Shown here piece by piece: positions 26,937 through 34,958 of a DNA stretch of 64,000 nucleotides. The translations under genes were made by a program, and so were the position numbers. Each line of letters begins with the position of its first letter. Position 1 is the first letter of the stretch. This stretch comes from Sporocytophaga myxococcoides (lineage in GTDB: Bacteria; Bacteroidota; Bacteroidia; Cytophagales; Cytophagaceae). The stretch is from contig NZ_BBLT01000004.1 of NCBI RefSeq assembly GCF_000775915.1, forward strand, positions 496,001 to 560,000, read 5' to 3'. The notes below the pieces were generated by a model, which was given only the letters and a program-made list of their open reading frames with translations, did no database searches and was not told the DNA's origin.

Positions 26937-27379
26937 TGAGTAAGTTGAACTATAAAGATTACATTAAAGCCTTAATACTATTTATTTTCATTATAAATGC
27001 CTCATGCAAAAAAGGGCCTGCATCAACAGCAGATATTGAAGAAAGTAGTAAATATCCGGCTATACAGATAGTAAAAGATTCTGCATCTGGCTTAACTGCA
27101 CCTAATTACGACATTTTATCTTCCAAAATCACAAAGGACATTTTAACAATTACAGTTAAATATGGTGGTGGATGCAGGCAGCATAAATTTGAACTAAGGA
27201 GCAATGGTCAGCCTTCTGCCTCAGTTTTTGAATTGCACCTCCTCCATCTCACTACAGACGACCATTGCAGAAGGTTATTATTAGACACCTTGCAATTTGA
27301 TCTTTCTCCACTGAGAAAAATATCTGAGAAATACTCTGTTAAAATAAGTCCGTATCCTCAGATAATTTATCCCGATTAA
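26936..27379 (+). CDS. Small lipoprotein with conserved Cys/His motif, function unknown
   Basis: This 147-residue protein has a lipobox (FIFIINASCKKG). The mature part contains YGGGCRQHKFEL and LTTDDHCRRLLLDTLQFDLS; the Cys and His positions hint at metal or disulfide chemistry. Its start codon overlaps the stop of the trypsin gene (TAATG), so the two are translationally coupled. It may assist or regulate the protease, but I do not recognise the family and the function is open. Confidence 0.65.
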   Translation: MSKLNYKDYIKALILFIFIINASCKKGPASTADIEESSKYPAIQIVKDSASGLTAPNYDILSSKITKDILTITVKYGGGCRQHKFELRSNGQPSASVFELHLLHLTTDDHCRRLLLDTLQFDLSPLRKISEKYSVKISPYPQIIYPD

Positions 27380-27434
27380 TCAGTTCATGAAATTAAACCT
27401 TTGCCGGACTTGTTCTAATTATAAAGGATTAATT

Positions 27435-27785
27435 ATGAAAACAAAACACCGGGACATAGAAGAAATAGTGGCTGAGAAAGAAAGAGATGAACATCCCGGA
27501 CTTTCTTCAGGACTAGGAGAAGAAGCCGGAGATTTTATGGCAGACACTTCTGAAGATGTAGATGAAGAGATTCACAACGGACTATCCTCCGGAGAAGGAG
27601 AAGAAGGGGGCGATTTTATAGGAACGGGTAAAATTAAGCATCAAAAGAACAAGATTTCAGAAGGACAAGGCTCGGCTGGATCTTTACCATATGAAATCGA
27701 TTACAATAAAGTCGATACTGGTAGAACCGGATCTAATGTTGCTAAAGATAGAAATTTGGAGAAATCAGGAAGCGGGGAAGCATAA
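27435..27785 (+). CDS. Small acidic Gly/Ser-rich repeat protein, function unknown
   Basis: The frame is open from 27387, but an ATG at 27435 with AAAGGATTA just upstream is the better start, giving 116 residues. There is no signal peptide. A duplicated motif is clear: GLSSGLGEEAGDFM and GLSSGEGEEGGDFI, about 30 residues apart. The rest is hydrophilic and probably disordered. I do not recognise the family. It follows the small lipoprotein gene by about 55 bp and may be in the same transcript. Confidence 0.6.
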   Translation: MKTKHRDIEEIVAEKERDEHPGLSSGLGEEAGDFMADTSEDVDEEIHNGLSSGEGEEGGDFIGTGKIKHQKNKISEGQGSAGSLPYEIDYNKVDTGRTGSNVAKDRNLEKSGSGEA

Positions 27786-27787
27786 AG

Positions 27788-27808
27788 GAACAGGTGCAAA
27801 TCCTGTTC
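27788..27808. terminator. Short hairpin between convergent genes
   Basis: GAACAGG and CCTGTTC enclose a TGCAAAT loop, followed by a T-rich stretch on the plus strand. It lies between the acidic small protein and the convergent kinase gene. Confidence 0.55.
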
Positions 27809-27824
27809 TATTTATTTTTTAATT

Positions 27825-29798
27825 TCAAGAGAACTCCAACTGTTTAACTAAAGAAATTTCTATTACAAAGGTACTGCCTTTACCTTCAGCAGTATCTAGG
27901 CTTATTTTTCCTCCTATCTTTTCAAGAGCCATTTTCACAATGTGCAATCCTAGTCCAGACCCCTCTGTGGATGAATCAATTTTAAAAAACATTTCAAATA
28001 TTTTATCCTTCAATGAAGAATCTACACCAAGACCATTATCCTCAAAAACCATAATAAGCTTTCTTTCCAATGACTTTATAAGTACTTTAAAATAAGGACT
28101 TTCTTTTGACGGATCACTATATTTCAATCCGTTCTCAACTAGATTTTGAATCACCGACCTGTAAAGCGACTTATCACCTCTGACAGGTTCTTTAACATTA
28201 ATATCTATATAAACCGATATATTTTGATACAATTCCAGATGAGAAAAACTGGTGAAAGACTCCTCTACCAATACTTTAAAATCTATTTCTTCTTCCTTTA
28301 AGGTAGCTTGCTGAATTCTTGTAAGGGAAATCAGGTCAGAAAGCAGGAGATCTAACCGGGTAGTGCTTTTCAGAATATGTTCAAAATACTCTTTAGCCTT
28401 CTGATCTTCTACATCTTTTGCTCCGACCTTTGTAAGACCAATGATAGATCTTAAAGGTCCCTTAATGTCATGGGATGCCTTAAAGACAAATGTGTCCAGT
28501 TTTTGGGTCCTCTCAAGTACTTTTTGCTCCAACTCTTTATTGACCTTTGTTCTGAATTGTTCCTTTTCTTTTAGATGGCAAATTATCTGCTCTTGCATAT
28601 CCTGCTTTTCTTTGAGTAAAACCTTTACTCTTACCGCCAGAGCAAGAGAAAATATTATGGCTTCCAGAGCTACGCCAAAGTTAAGACTGTAGACATAAAA
28701 TATTGAAGGAGAAATAAATCTTAAATGATCAATTACATATATAGTGTAACCTAAAAAGAAAAATCCAAATGCCACAGTATACAAAAATGCGGGCTTATAC
28801 TTTTGTCTACGCCATACATCTATGCCAGCAGCAAAAGTAAAAACAAAAATTACCAGATCTGTAAATGGGCAAACCAACCTGTATAAAACCGGATGTACAA
28901 AACTTACAAGATACAATCCCATTCTTATAAAAGTCCACATGACAAGCATGTTGTCAAACCAGATGGATTCAGTTTCTGTTCGCAAAAAAGCCCTGCAATA
29001 AAGTATCACAAACAGAATAACCAGCAGAAGGGAAAAGTCAGGTAAAAACTGGTTCAACTCTGGCATTTCAGGCCATATATATTGAAAGCCTGTTCCATCT
29101 TGTGTAGAAGCATAAATGATAATACTTATCAGATAAAAGACATAGTACAGATAAGTTTTGTCTTTTACTGTCACAAACATGAATATATTATAGAGTGCCA
29201 TTGCAATGAGTACTCCATAGAAAAGAGCCAGGAGAAAATATTCATTCACTGCATAAGCCAGGAATCGTTTAGTACTTCTAATAACACCAATGATCCCTAC
29301 AGGCCCTTCTGATCTTACTTTAATATAAATTACGTTGGGTTTATTCCTTGGAAGATTGACATCAAAGGCAAAGTTTTTATGCTTGTAAGTTTTTTTAATA
29401 AAATTCTGCCGATCTCCTCCATTAAACTTTTCAAAGCCTCCATAATGATTAGGGACGTATAGCTCAAAGTCATCAATTCTAAAATCAAAAAGTTCTATTG
29501 TCCAACCGGAAGTAGCTTTTTGGTTAATCACTGTAAATCTAACCCAGTAATCTGCCTTCGAATCGAGAATGGTAGCTACCATAGCAGAATTATAAGGTTC
29601 AAAAACCACATTGTGATGATCCACAATATCTTTTATTGTAATTTTCCTGCTGGTGTCCTTAAAAATTTCAATTACTCCTCCGGTGAAAACATAATCCTTA
29701 TCCGGATCATTTTCCCCTATCTCAATAGGAGTCGAGCTGTAACCAGAAAATGAGATAAGATAAAGAAGGAATAAAAGAAAAGACCTTAAAACAGACAT
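27825..29798 (-). CDS. 7TM-DISM sensor histidine kinase
   Basis: The frame is open upstream to 29873, but the ATG at 29798 directly precedes a signal peptide (VLRSFLLFLLYLISFSGYSS) and is the likely start (657 residues). A 7TMR-DISMED2 extracellular domain at about 30-165 (YWVRFTVINQ) is followed by seven membrane helices (YFLLALFYGVLIAMALYN onward), a coiled coil, HisKA with His443 (FKASHDIKGPLRS) and HATPase (FEDNGLGVD, GSGLGLHIVKMAL). It probably senses an extracellular ligand such as a carbohydrate. No response regulator is adjacent. Confidence 0.93.
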   Translation of the reverse strand: MSVLRSFLLFLLYLISFSGYSSTPIEIGENDPDKDYVFTGGVIEIFKDTSRKITIKDIVDHHNVVFEPYNSAMVATILDSKADYWVRFTVINQKATSGWTIELFDFRIDDFELYVPNHYGGFEKFNGGDRQNFIKKTYKHKNFAFDVNLPRNKPNVIYIKVRSEGPVGIIGVIRSTKRFLAYAVNEYFLLALFYGVLIAMALYNIFMFVTVKDKTYLYYVFYLISIIIYASTQDGTGFQYIWPEMPELNQFLPDFSLLLVILFVILYCRAFLRTETESIWFDNMLVMWTFIRMGLYLVSFVHPVLYRLVCPFTDLVIFVFTFAAGIDVWRRQKYKPAFLYTVAFGFFFLGYTIYVIDHLRFISPSIFYVYSLNFGVALEAIIFSLALAVRVKVLLKEKQDMQEQIICHLKEKEQFRTKVNKELEQKVLERTQKLDTFVFKASHDIKGPLRSIIGLTKVGAKDVEDQKAKEYFEHILKSTTRLDLLLSDLISLTRIQQATLKEEEIDFKVLVEESFTSFSHLELYQNISVYIDINVKEPVRGDKSLYRSVIQNLVENGLKYSDPSKESPYFKVLIKSLERKLIMVFEDNGLGVDSSLKDKIFEMFFKIDSSTEGSGLGLHIVKMALEKIGGKISLDTAEGKGSTFVIEISLVKQLEFS

Positions 29799-30146
29799 AT
29801 TGAGTATCGGAACTCCGACTACCGAATCATTTAATAAACAATCACTTGCTAACTTCCTCTCCTGATCTCCCATACTTGACCTTTTAAACGGTCAAAGTAT
29901 ATTTGGTAACGGTGAGCATTATTTGAAATTATAACATTTCCCGAGCGGTTTTTAACATTACAAGGAGATGTACGCAAAACCTGTAAAAAAGTAAAAAACC
30001 GAGATACGATTTTTAATAAAATTAAAGGTTTTATCTTAGTATTTCTATTTATTTTTACATTTCTTCGATAAATAAACTTAATTTAAAGACATCACTTTTA
30101 GAAAATTCGCCGTTAAAAGGATTTATACAGGCAGGGTACTAACCAT
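29799..30146. other. Divergent intergenic region before the MreB-like gene, 348 bp
   Basis: It contains one good plus-strand promoter at 29876-29905. The remaining leader of about 235 nt before the MreB-like start is AT-rich with no strong hairpin or short open frame that I can support. Confidence 0.45.
29876..29905 (+). promoter_or_regulatory. Bacteroidota-type promoter for the MreB-like gene
   Basis: TTG at 29876-29878, a spacer of exactly 19 bp, then TATATTTG at 29898-29905 match the TTTG-N19-TAnnTTTG consensus. Transcription would start near 29912 and leave a 5' leader of about 235 nt. Confidence 0.55.
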
Positions 30147-31175
30147 ATGTTAAATTTAAATTTCAACAAAGAAAAAAGTTTCGCCATTGACCTTGGCAAT
30201 AATAATACTCTTCTGACAGACAGAAATAATGTCTTATTATCAGAGCCTTCTTACATAGTTTTAAACAGATACAACAATTCTCTAAAGGCAGTTGGTGGTG
30301 AAGCATATGACATGTTTGAAAAGACACATGAAAATCTTAAAGCTGTAAAACCAATGAAAGGAGGCGTTATCGCTGACTTTCACTCTGCAGAAAAAATGCT
30401 TGGAGGACTTGTTGATAAAATTTTTCCGAGCAAGCTCCCTTTCAGAGGATTTGATCATATTATATCAGGTATTCCTTATTATGCAACTGAAGTAGAGAGG
30501 AGAGCCCTACGCGATGCCCTGGAACAATTTAATTCAAGAAAAAAATACCTGATTTTTGAACCCTTGGCGGCAGCAATGGGCATGGGGTTGAATATTGAAG
30601 AACCAGATGGAAAATTCATTGTTGATATTGGAGGTGGAATAACTGAAATCGTAGTTATTTCCTTATCCGGAATCGTATCCTTTAATTCAATCAGAACAGC
30701 CGGAGATACTTTTGATGAAGAAATTCAAGACCACTTCAGAAGGAATTATAACCTTGCAGTAGGGCTAAAAACTGCAGAGCAGATTAAAATTCGCATTGGG
30801 GCTGTTCGTGAAGATATTGAGAACCCTCCTGCTCCACTTACTATCAAGGGAAAAGATCTTGTTACAGGAATTCCTATTACAAAAAAAATCGACCACAAAG
30901 AAATCTTTTATGTTATTGATAAATCAGTTACAAGAATAGAGAATACCATCGTTCAAACCCTGGAAACATGTCCTCCAGAACTTGCCTCTGATATCTATTA
31001 CAATGGAATTCATGTAACTGGAGGAAATGCTTTATTAAGAGGCTTGAAGGAAAGATTCGAAGCTCGTATTCAAGTGCCTGTACATATAGACTTCGATGCT
31101 TTTTTCTCAGTCAGCAAAGGAATTGCCCGTATACTTCAAAAACCTGAAAATTATAATCATGTGCTAATGGCCTAA
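30147..31175 (+). CDS. MreB/Mbl-like actin-family protein (divergent paralogue)
   Basis: At 342 residues it has normal MreB length. The actin-fold ATP-binding motifs are present: phosphate 1 (SFAIDLGNNNTLLTD), phosphate 2 (GKFIVDIGGGITEIVVIS) and the adenosine loop (GIHVTGGNALLRGLKERF). MreB filaments direct cell-wall synthesis and cell shape. No mreC or mreD follows. Instead a bactofilin-like membrane protein lies 53 bp downstream, so this is probably not the housekeeping copy. GNNNT in phosphate 1 differs from the usual GTANT. Confidence 0.88.
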   Translation: MLNLNFNKEKSFAIDLGNNNTLLTDRNNVLLSEPSYIVLNRYNNSLKAVGGEAYDMFEKTHENLKAVKPMKGGVIADFHSAEKMLGGLVDKIFPSKLPFRGFDHIISGIPYYATEVERRALRDALEQFNSRKKYLIFEPLAAAMGMGLNIEEPDGKFIVDIGGGITEIVVISLSGIVSFNSIRTAGDTFDEEIQDHFRRNYNLAVGLKTAEQIKIRIGAVREDIENPPAPLTIKGKDLVTGIPITKKIDHKEIFYVIDKSVTRIENTIVQTLETCPPELASDIYYNGIHVTGGNALLRGLKERFEARIQVPVHIDFDAFFSVSKGIARILQKPENYNHVLMA

Positions 31176-31228
31176 GCCAATGTGAACAATGCATCCTAAG
31201 CGTAGTTTTTATCTAAACTTTAATAAAG

Positions 31229-32446
31229 ATGAAACTACGCTCCAAAATCGTTCTGATTTCAGGCTTCATTGCATTATTTATCACCTTATTATATACTTAT
31301 CACAATCCTGTTCTTGCCGGTGATTACAGAAATGGCGATGTTGTAATTATTGATTCCACTACAAGCAGAGACCAGTATATTTCCTCCAAAAAACTCATTT
31401 CCAAAGCTGTTCTCAACGGCGACTTGTATGCAGTCTCACAAAACATTTCTATTGAAGATACAATAAACGGAGACCTTGTAACAGCATCTGAAACTATTGA
31501 TGTAAATGCTGTGCTGAATGATGATTTCAGAGCTGCAGCTCGAAGTGTCAATATCAACAACAGCACCATTAAGGGAGATGTAATCATCTTTGCAAACGAA
31601 GTATATATAAGTAAAGGGAGTACAATCTATGGCGATCTTACTGTATATGCAGGAACCCTATTCTGTGAGGGAATCATCAAGGGTAATCTTACCATTAAGG
31701 GAGGAACCATATCCTTAGGTGGAAGCATTAATGGTAATACTAAGATAGAAGGAGGAAAACTAACAATCAGCTCAGAATTGAATGGAAGAGCGGAAATAGC
31801 AGTTCAAAACTTTACAGTAAGTTCCACTGCCCAGTTTAATGAAAACGTAAGATACTGGAAAGAAGGTGGACCATTAAAAATTTCTCCAAAAGTTCATTCC
31901 GGTAGATTTGATTATGATAATTCTCTGGCTCCACATAAGGACCAAAACCAGTCTTCACTAAGATCTGGTTCTATTTTCCTCATCTGGCATATTTTATTTG
32001 CCATACTGATGTTTATCCTGCTTACATATATCTGGCCGGTATCATTTCAAAGTACGGGTGTATATCTTGCAAATACTCCGGTCAAAAGCCTTGGTTATGG
32101 ACTTATATACTTCATAGTTTTTCCATTTGCAATTTTACTTCTGTTTATAAGTATTATCGGTATACCAATCGCTGTTCTTTTATTTGTCCTTTACCTCTTT
32201 AGTGTTTCCTGCGGTCTAGTCATTGTATCCCTTGCCCTGGCCAACTTTGCCAATTACAAACTACAGAAGCACTGGAGTAAATGGATGCTATTGTTAGCAG
32301 CTATCATTATTCTGATAATACTGCATCTGATCCTGTTGATTCCCTTTATAGGATTTTTAATCATTACACTTCTTACCTGTGCTTCTTATGGAGGGTTAAT
32401 TTTAAATTTTATCGACAAGAGAAATCGAACCAGGTTAAGCTTTTAA
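31229..32446 (+). CDS. Bactofilin-like (polymer-forming) beta-helix protein with C-terminal membrane domain
   Basis: This 405-residue protein has a hydrophobic N-terminus (IVLISGFIALFITLLYTY). A beta-helical region at about 40-215 is made of short hydrophobic/Gly repeats (KGDVIIFANEVYISKGSTIY, GDLTVYAGTLFCEGIIKGNL), like bactofilin domains. Four or five helices follow at about 248-395. The beta helix is predicted to lie outside the inner membrane because the N-terminus looks like a signal sequence, unlike classical cytoplasmic bactofilins. It is co-oriented with the MreB-like gene. A joint role in envelope scaffolding is an inference. Confidence 0.78.
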   Translation: MKLRSKIVLISGFIALFITLLYTYHNPVLAGDYRNGDVVIIDSTTSRDQYISSKKLISKAVLNGDLYAVSQNISIEDTINGDLVTASETIDVNAVLNDDFRAAARSVNINNSTIKGDVIIFANEVYISKGSTIYGDLTVYAGTLFCEGIIKGNLTIKGGTISLGGSINGNTKIEGGKLTISSELNGRAEIAVQNFTVSSTAQFNENVRYWKEGGPLKISPKVHSGRFDYDNSLAPHKDQNQSSLRSGSIFLIWHILFAILMFILLTYIWPVSFQSTGVYLANTPVKSLGYGLIYFIVFPFAILLLFISIIGIPIAVLLFVLYLFSVSCGLVIVSLALANFANYKLQKHWSKWMLLLAAIIILIILHLILLIPFIGFLIITLLTCASYGGLILNFIDKRNRTRLSF

Positions 32447-32466
32447 TGAATTCAAAAAATTTCACA

Positions 32467-32492
32467 AAAAAGGAGCTTTAAAAGCTCCTTTT
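32467..32492. terminator. Hairpin terminator between convergent genes
   Basis: AAAAGGAGCT and AGCTCCTTTT form a stem around a short A/T loop, followed by TTCAATTTTA. It serves the bactofilin-like gene and possibly the convergent HdeD-like gene. Confidence 0.7.
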
Positions 32493-32533
32493 CAATTTTA
32501 GAATTATTTACAGAATTTAAGATAACCTGGAAA

Positions 32534-33079
32534 CTAAAATGCAATTCTCTTATGAGTAATAGCATTAATAATATAATATAATCCAAATACCATAGCAAAG
32601 ATTCCGATAACATAAGTAAGTGCAAATGCTGAAGATACAGGAGTATACAATATCCAGAAAGCAAACATAATAGCTACTATTCCAAACAGAAGACCCAGCC
32701 ACCAGCTTTTTACTTCAGATCTGTAGGCAATGGAAGTAGAAATCTGCAAAACTCCTCCGAAGAAAATCCAGAAGCCTACCATTATTGGAAATATTATAGC
32801 TGTCATAAAAGGATACGACAATAACACAATTCCGAAAATAATATCCAAAATGCCTTCAGCAAGAGCCCAACCCCAGCCATTAACTTTATGATTCACAATA
32901 GCAGCAATAGTTATTATAAAGCCTGTCACTAATGTTGTTATTCCAACATAAATTGCAAATGTGAGTATTGTTGCGATAGGATAAAACAAGGCTACAATAC
33001 CCAATAGAATAAGAACGAGTCCCTTTAAGGCTGCCATCCATCGCACCCTTCTCTCATATCTTGATACAGAAGTCTCCAT
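32534..33079 (-). CDS. HdeD/DUF308-family membrane protein
   Basis: This 181-residue protein has six hydrophobic helices in three similar pairs (LKGLVLILLGIVALFYPIAT, AEGILDIIFGIVLLSYPFMT, LGLLFGIVAIMFAFWILYTP), the DUF308 repeat of HdeD proteins. HdeD of E. coli is linked to acid resistance at high cell density; the molecular role is not known. It is a single transcription unit. Confidence 0.88.
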   Translation of the reverse strand: METSVSRYERRVRWMAALKGLVLILLGIVALFYPIATILTFAIYVGITTLVTGFIITIAAIVNHKVNGWGWALAEGILDIIFGIVLLSYPFMTAIIFPIMVGFWIFFGGVLQISTSIAYRSEVKSWWLGLLFGIVAIMFAFWILYTPVSSAFALTYVIGIFAMVFGLYYIINAITHKRIAF

Positions 33080-33355
33080 AATATAAGTTCTTAGTACACA
33101 ATTATTTTTTCAATTAGTTACACTATATTATTATTAAAAAGAAGGACTTCAATTAAGTTCATAAAAAAGGACAAACTCAATAAGTCGGGCATGTTTAAAG
33201 CCTTTCCACGCCATTTATATTGAAAAATACTAAATAAAAGTGAAAAGAAATTAGTTCATAAAATCATCAATAATTATCCCTTTGAGAAGTTCAGGAACAG
33301 AATAAAAAGTCATTGATGTTAACCAATTGTAAGTTTAAATTAAAACAAAACGACA

Positions 33356-34249
33356 ATGCGATATATAATGGTTATTTTGCTGGCTGCAGGGATATGGAAC
33401 ATTTCAGTAGCGCAGGAATATGTTTGTACAGAAGTAGAGTCTGGCCAATCAAGAATGTCCGATGATAAATCTAAACCGGATGAACTCCAGTACGACGAAT
33501 ACGACTATAACATAAATGATGACCAACTCGATGAGAAGGACAGACGATATGATTATAGTGGCATAGATGATAACTATAATTATAATGATTCTTATCAATA
33601 TGAATCATCAGAAAGTGAAGACGTTGATATGAATGACGAAATGCTGGAAGATACTTCAGCATCATGTCCAAATGGTTCATCTATGCTGAATGATACTTCA
33701 TCCTTTGAAGAATCTGCAAGTACAGCAGGAGGAGATACCTCTCTTTTCATGGAAAATGATGTGGCAGACAATAGCGGTCAGAATATGACAAGCGAAGAGG
33801 AGCTCGTAACTACAAGCAAAGAAATGACTGAAGCTACAGAAACTGTAACCTATAAAAAGAAAGAAAAAAAGCATCAGTCTAAATTCAGAAATATTGTAGA
33901 AGCTCCATTTAAAGTGGCGACCACAATAGTCAGTGAAACAGGCGAAGGTATTGCACGTATTGCATACTCTCCTGTAAAAGGTATAACCAAGCTTTTCAGA
34001 GGTGAGCCGAAGGATCAGTACAACAAAAAATATAGAGAAAGTGTCGTTGAAAATCCATCAAAACCTGTTGAGAAAACAGAATATTATTATGAAGAAGCAA
34101 GAACACCTATGGATGAGGGGTATGATGCTTCAAGTGAATACAATTTCGATAGCAATGATAATGTTGAAATTGAGAGAGACGGAGATGTGGAGATAAACTC
34201 TGAATCCCCTTATCAGGATGAAACTGAGGTTGAGATTCAGCGTTATTAA
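33356..34249 (+). CDS. Secreted acidic Asp/Tyr/Ser-rich protein, function unknown
   Basis: This 297-residue protein has a signal peptide (MVILLAAGIWNISVAQ). Residues 35-95 are rich in Asp, Tyr and Asn (YDEYDYNINDDQLDEKD). A positively charged central part (KKKEKKHQSKFRNIVEAPFK) and a segment with possible amphipathic helix (FKVATTIVSETGEGIARIAY) are followed by another acidic tail. I recognise no domain; it is probably disordered and envelope-located. A long perfect hairpin follows the stop codon. Confidence 0.65.
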   Translation: MRYIMVILLAAGIWNISVAQEYVCTEVESGQSRMSDDKSKPDELQYDEYDYNINDDQLDEKDRRYDYSGIDDNYNYNDSYQYESSESEDVDMNDEMLEDTSASCPNGSSMLNDTSSFEESASTAGGDTSLFMENDVADNSGQNMTSEEELVTTSKEMTEATETVTYKKKEKKHQSKFRNIVEAPFKVATTIVSETGEGIARIAYSPVKGITKLFRGEPKDQYNKKYRESVVENPSKPVEKTEYYYEEARTPMDEGYDASSEYNFDSNDNVEIERDGDVEINSESPYQDETEVEIQRY

Positions 34250-34264
34250 AAACATAAGTTTCAA

Positions 34265-34312
34265 CCACATAACAAAAAGTCCTGAATTCTTTCAGGACTT
34301 TTTGTTATGTGG
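34265..34312. terminator. Perfect 21-bp inverted repeat, bidirectional terminator
   Basis: The arms 34265-34285 and 34292-34312 are exact complements around a 6-nt loop. Both strands carry A/T runs within the stem (ACAAAAAGTCCTGA and its complement). It separates the convergent acidic-protein and msrB genes. Confidence 0.85.
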
Positions 34313-34321
34313 TGTATTTTA

Positions 34322-34822
34322 TCACTTCTCTTTAAAAGGCACAAACTCCATAGAAACAGAGTTGACACAATGTCTTAAGTTCTTTACAGTAAAACCCTCT
34401 CCCTCAAAAACATGACCAAGGTGTGCTTTACAGTTAGCGCAGATAATTTCAATTCTCATTCCGTCCGGATCAGGAATTCTTTCTACAGCACCTGGGATTT
34501 CATCATCAAAACTTGGCCATCCACAAAAAGAGTCGAACTTATCTTTAGATCTGTATAAAGGCGCATTACACCTCTTACAGATATAAGTTCCTTCTTCTTT
34601 GTTTTTGTAATATTTCCCTGTAAATGGCCTTTCTGTACCCTTATGCACTATAACCCTTTCTTCTTCAGGATTCAAAGCATTAAATTGGGAAGAATCTTTA
34701 GCCACTTGGAACTTTTCTAACCCCACCGATTTTTCATTTGTATTCATAGATTTATTCTGAGAACAGGATGAAACATAAAACAACAACATATTGCTAAGCA
34801 AAAGAAAAACACATTTCTTCAT
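34322..34822 (-). CDS. msrB: Peptide-methionine (R)-S-oxide reductase, lipoprotein
   Basis: This 166-residue protein has a lipobox (LLFYVSSCSQNK), so the enzyme should sit in the envelope. The MsrB fold is clear: zinc CxxC pairs in CKRCNAPLYRS and CANCKAHLGHVF, SFCGWPSFDDEI, and the catalytic Cys in RHCVNSVSMEF. It reduces methionine-R-sulfoxide in proteins and would protect exported proteins from oxidation. It stands alone without msrA. Confidence 0.93.
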   Translation of the reverse strand: MKKCVFLLLSNMLLFYVSSCSQNKSMNTNEKSVGLEKFQVAKDSSQFNALNPEEERVIVHKGTERPFTGKYYKNKEEGTYICKRCNAPLYRSKDKFDSFCGWPSFDDEIPGAVERIPDPDGMRIEIICANCKAHLGHVFEGEGFTVKNLRHCVNSVSMEFVPFKEK

Positions 34823-34958
34823 TTCAAAAAGATGTTTATTACAATATAAAACTTTTTGAGATAGCTTTTCTTATGTCGTCTTTCTAATTTTAAAACAAAA
34901 TAGCACATCTAAATATTGAATTGTTATTTGATTTTCATATTCATATAATAAAATTAAA

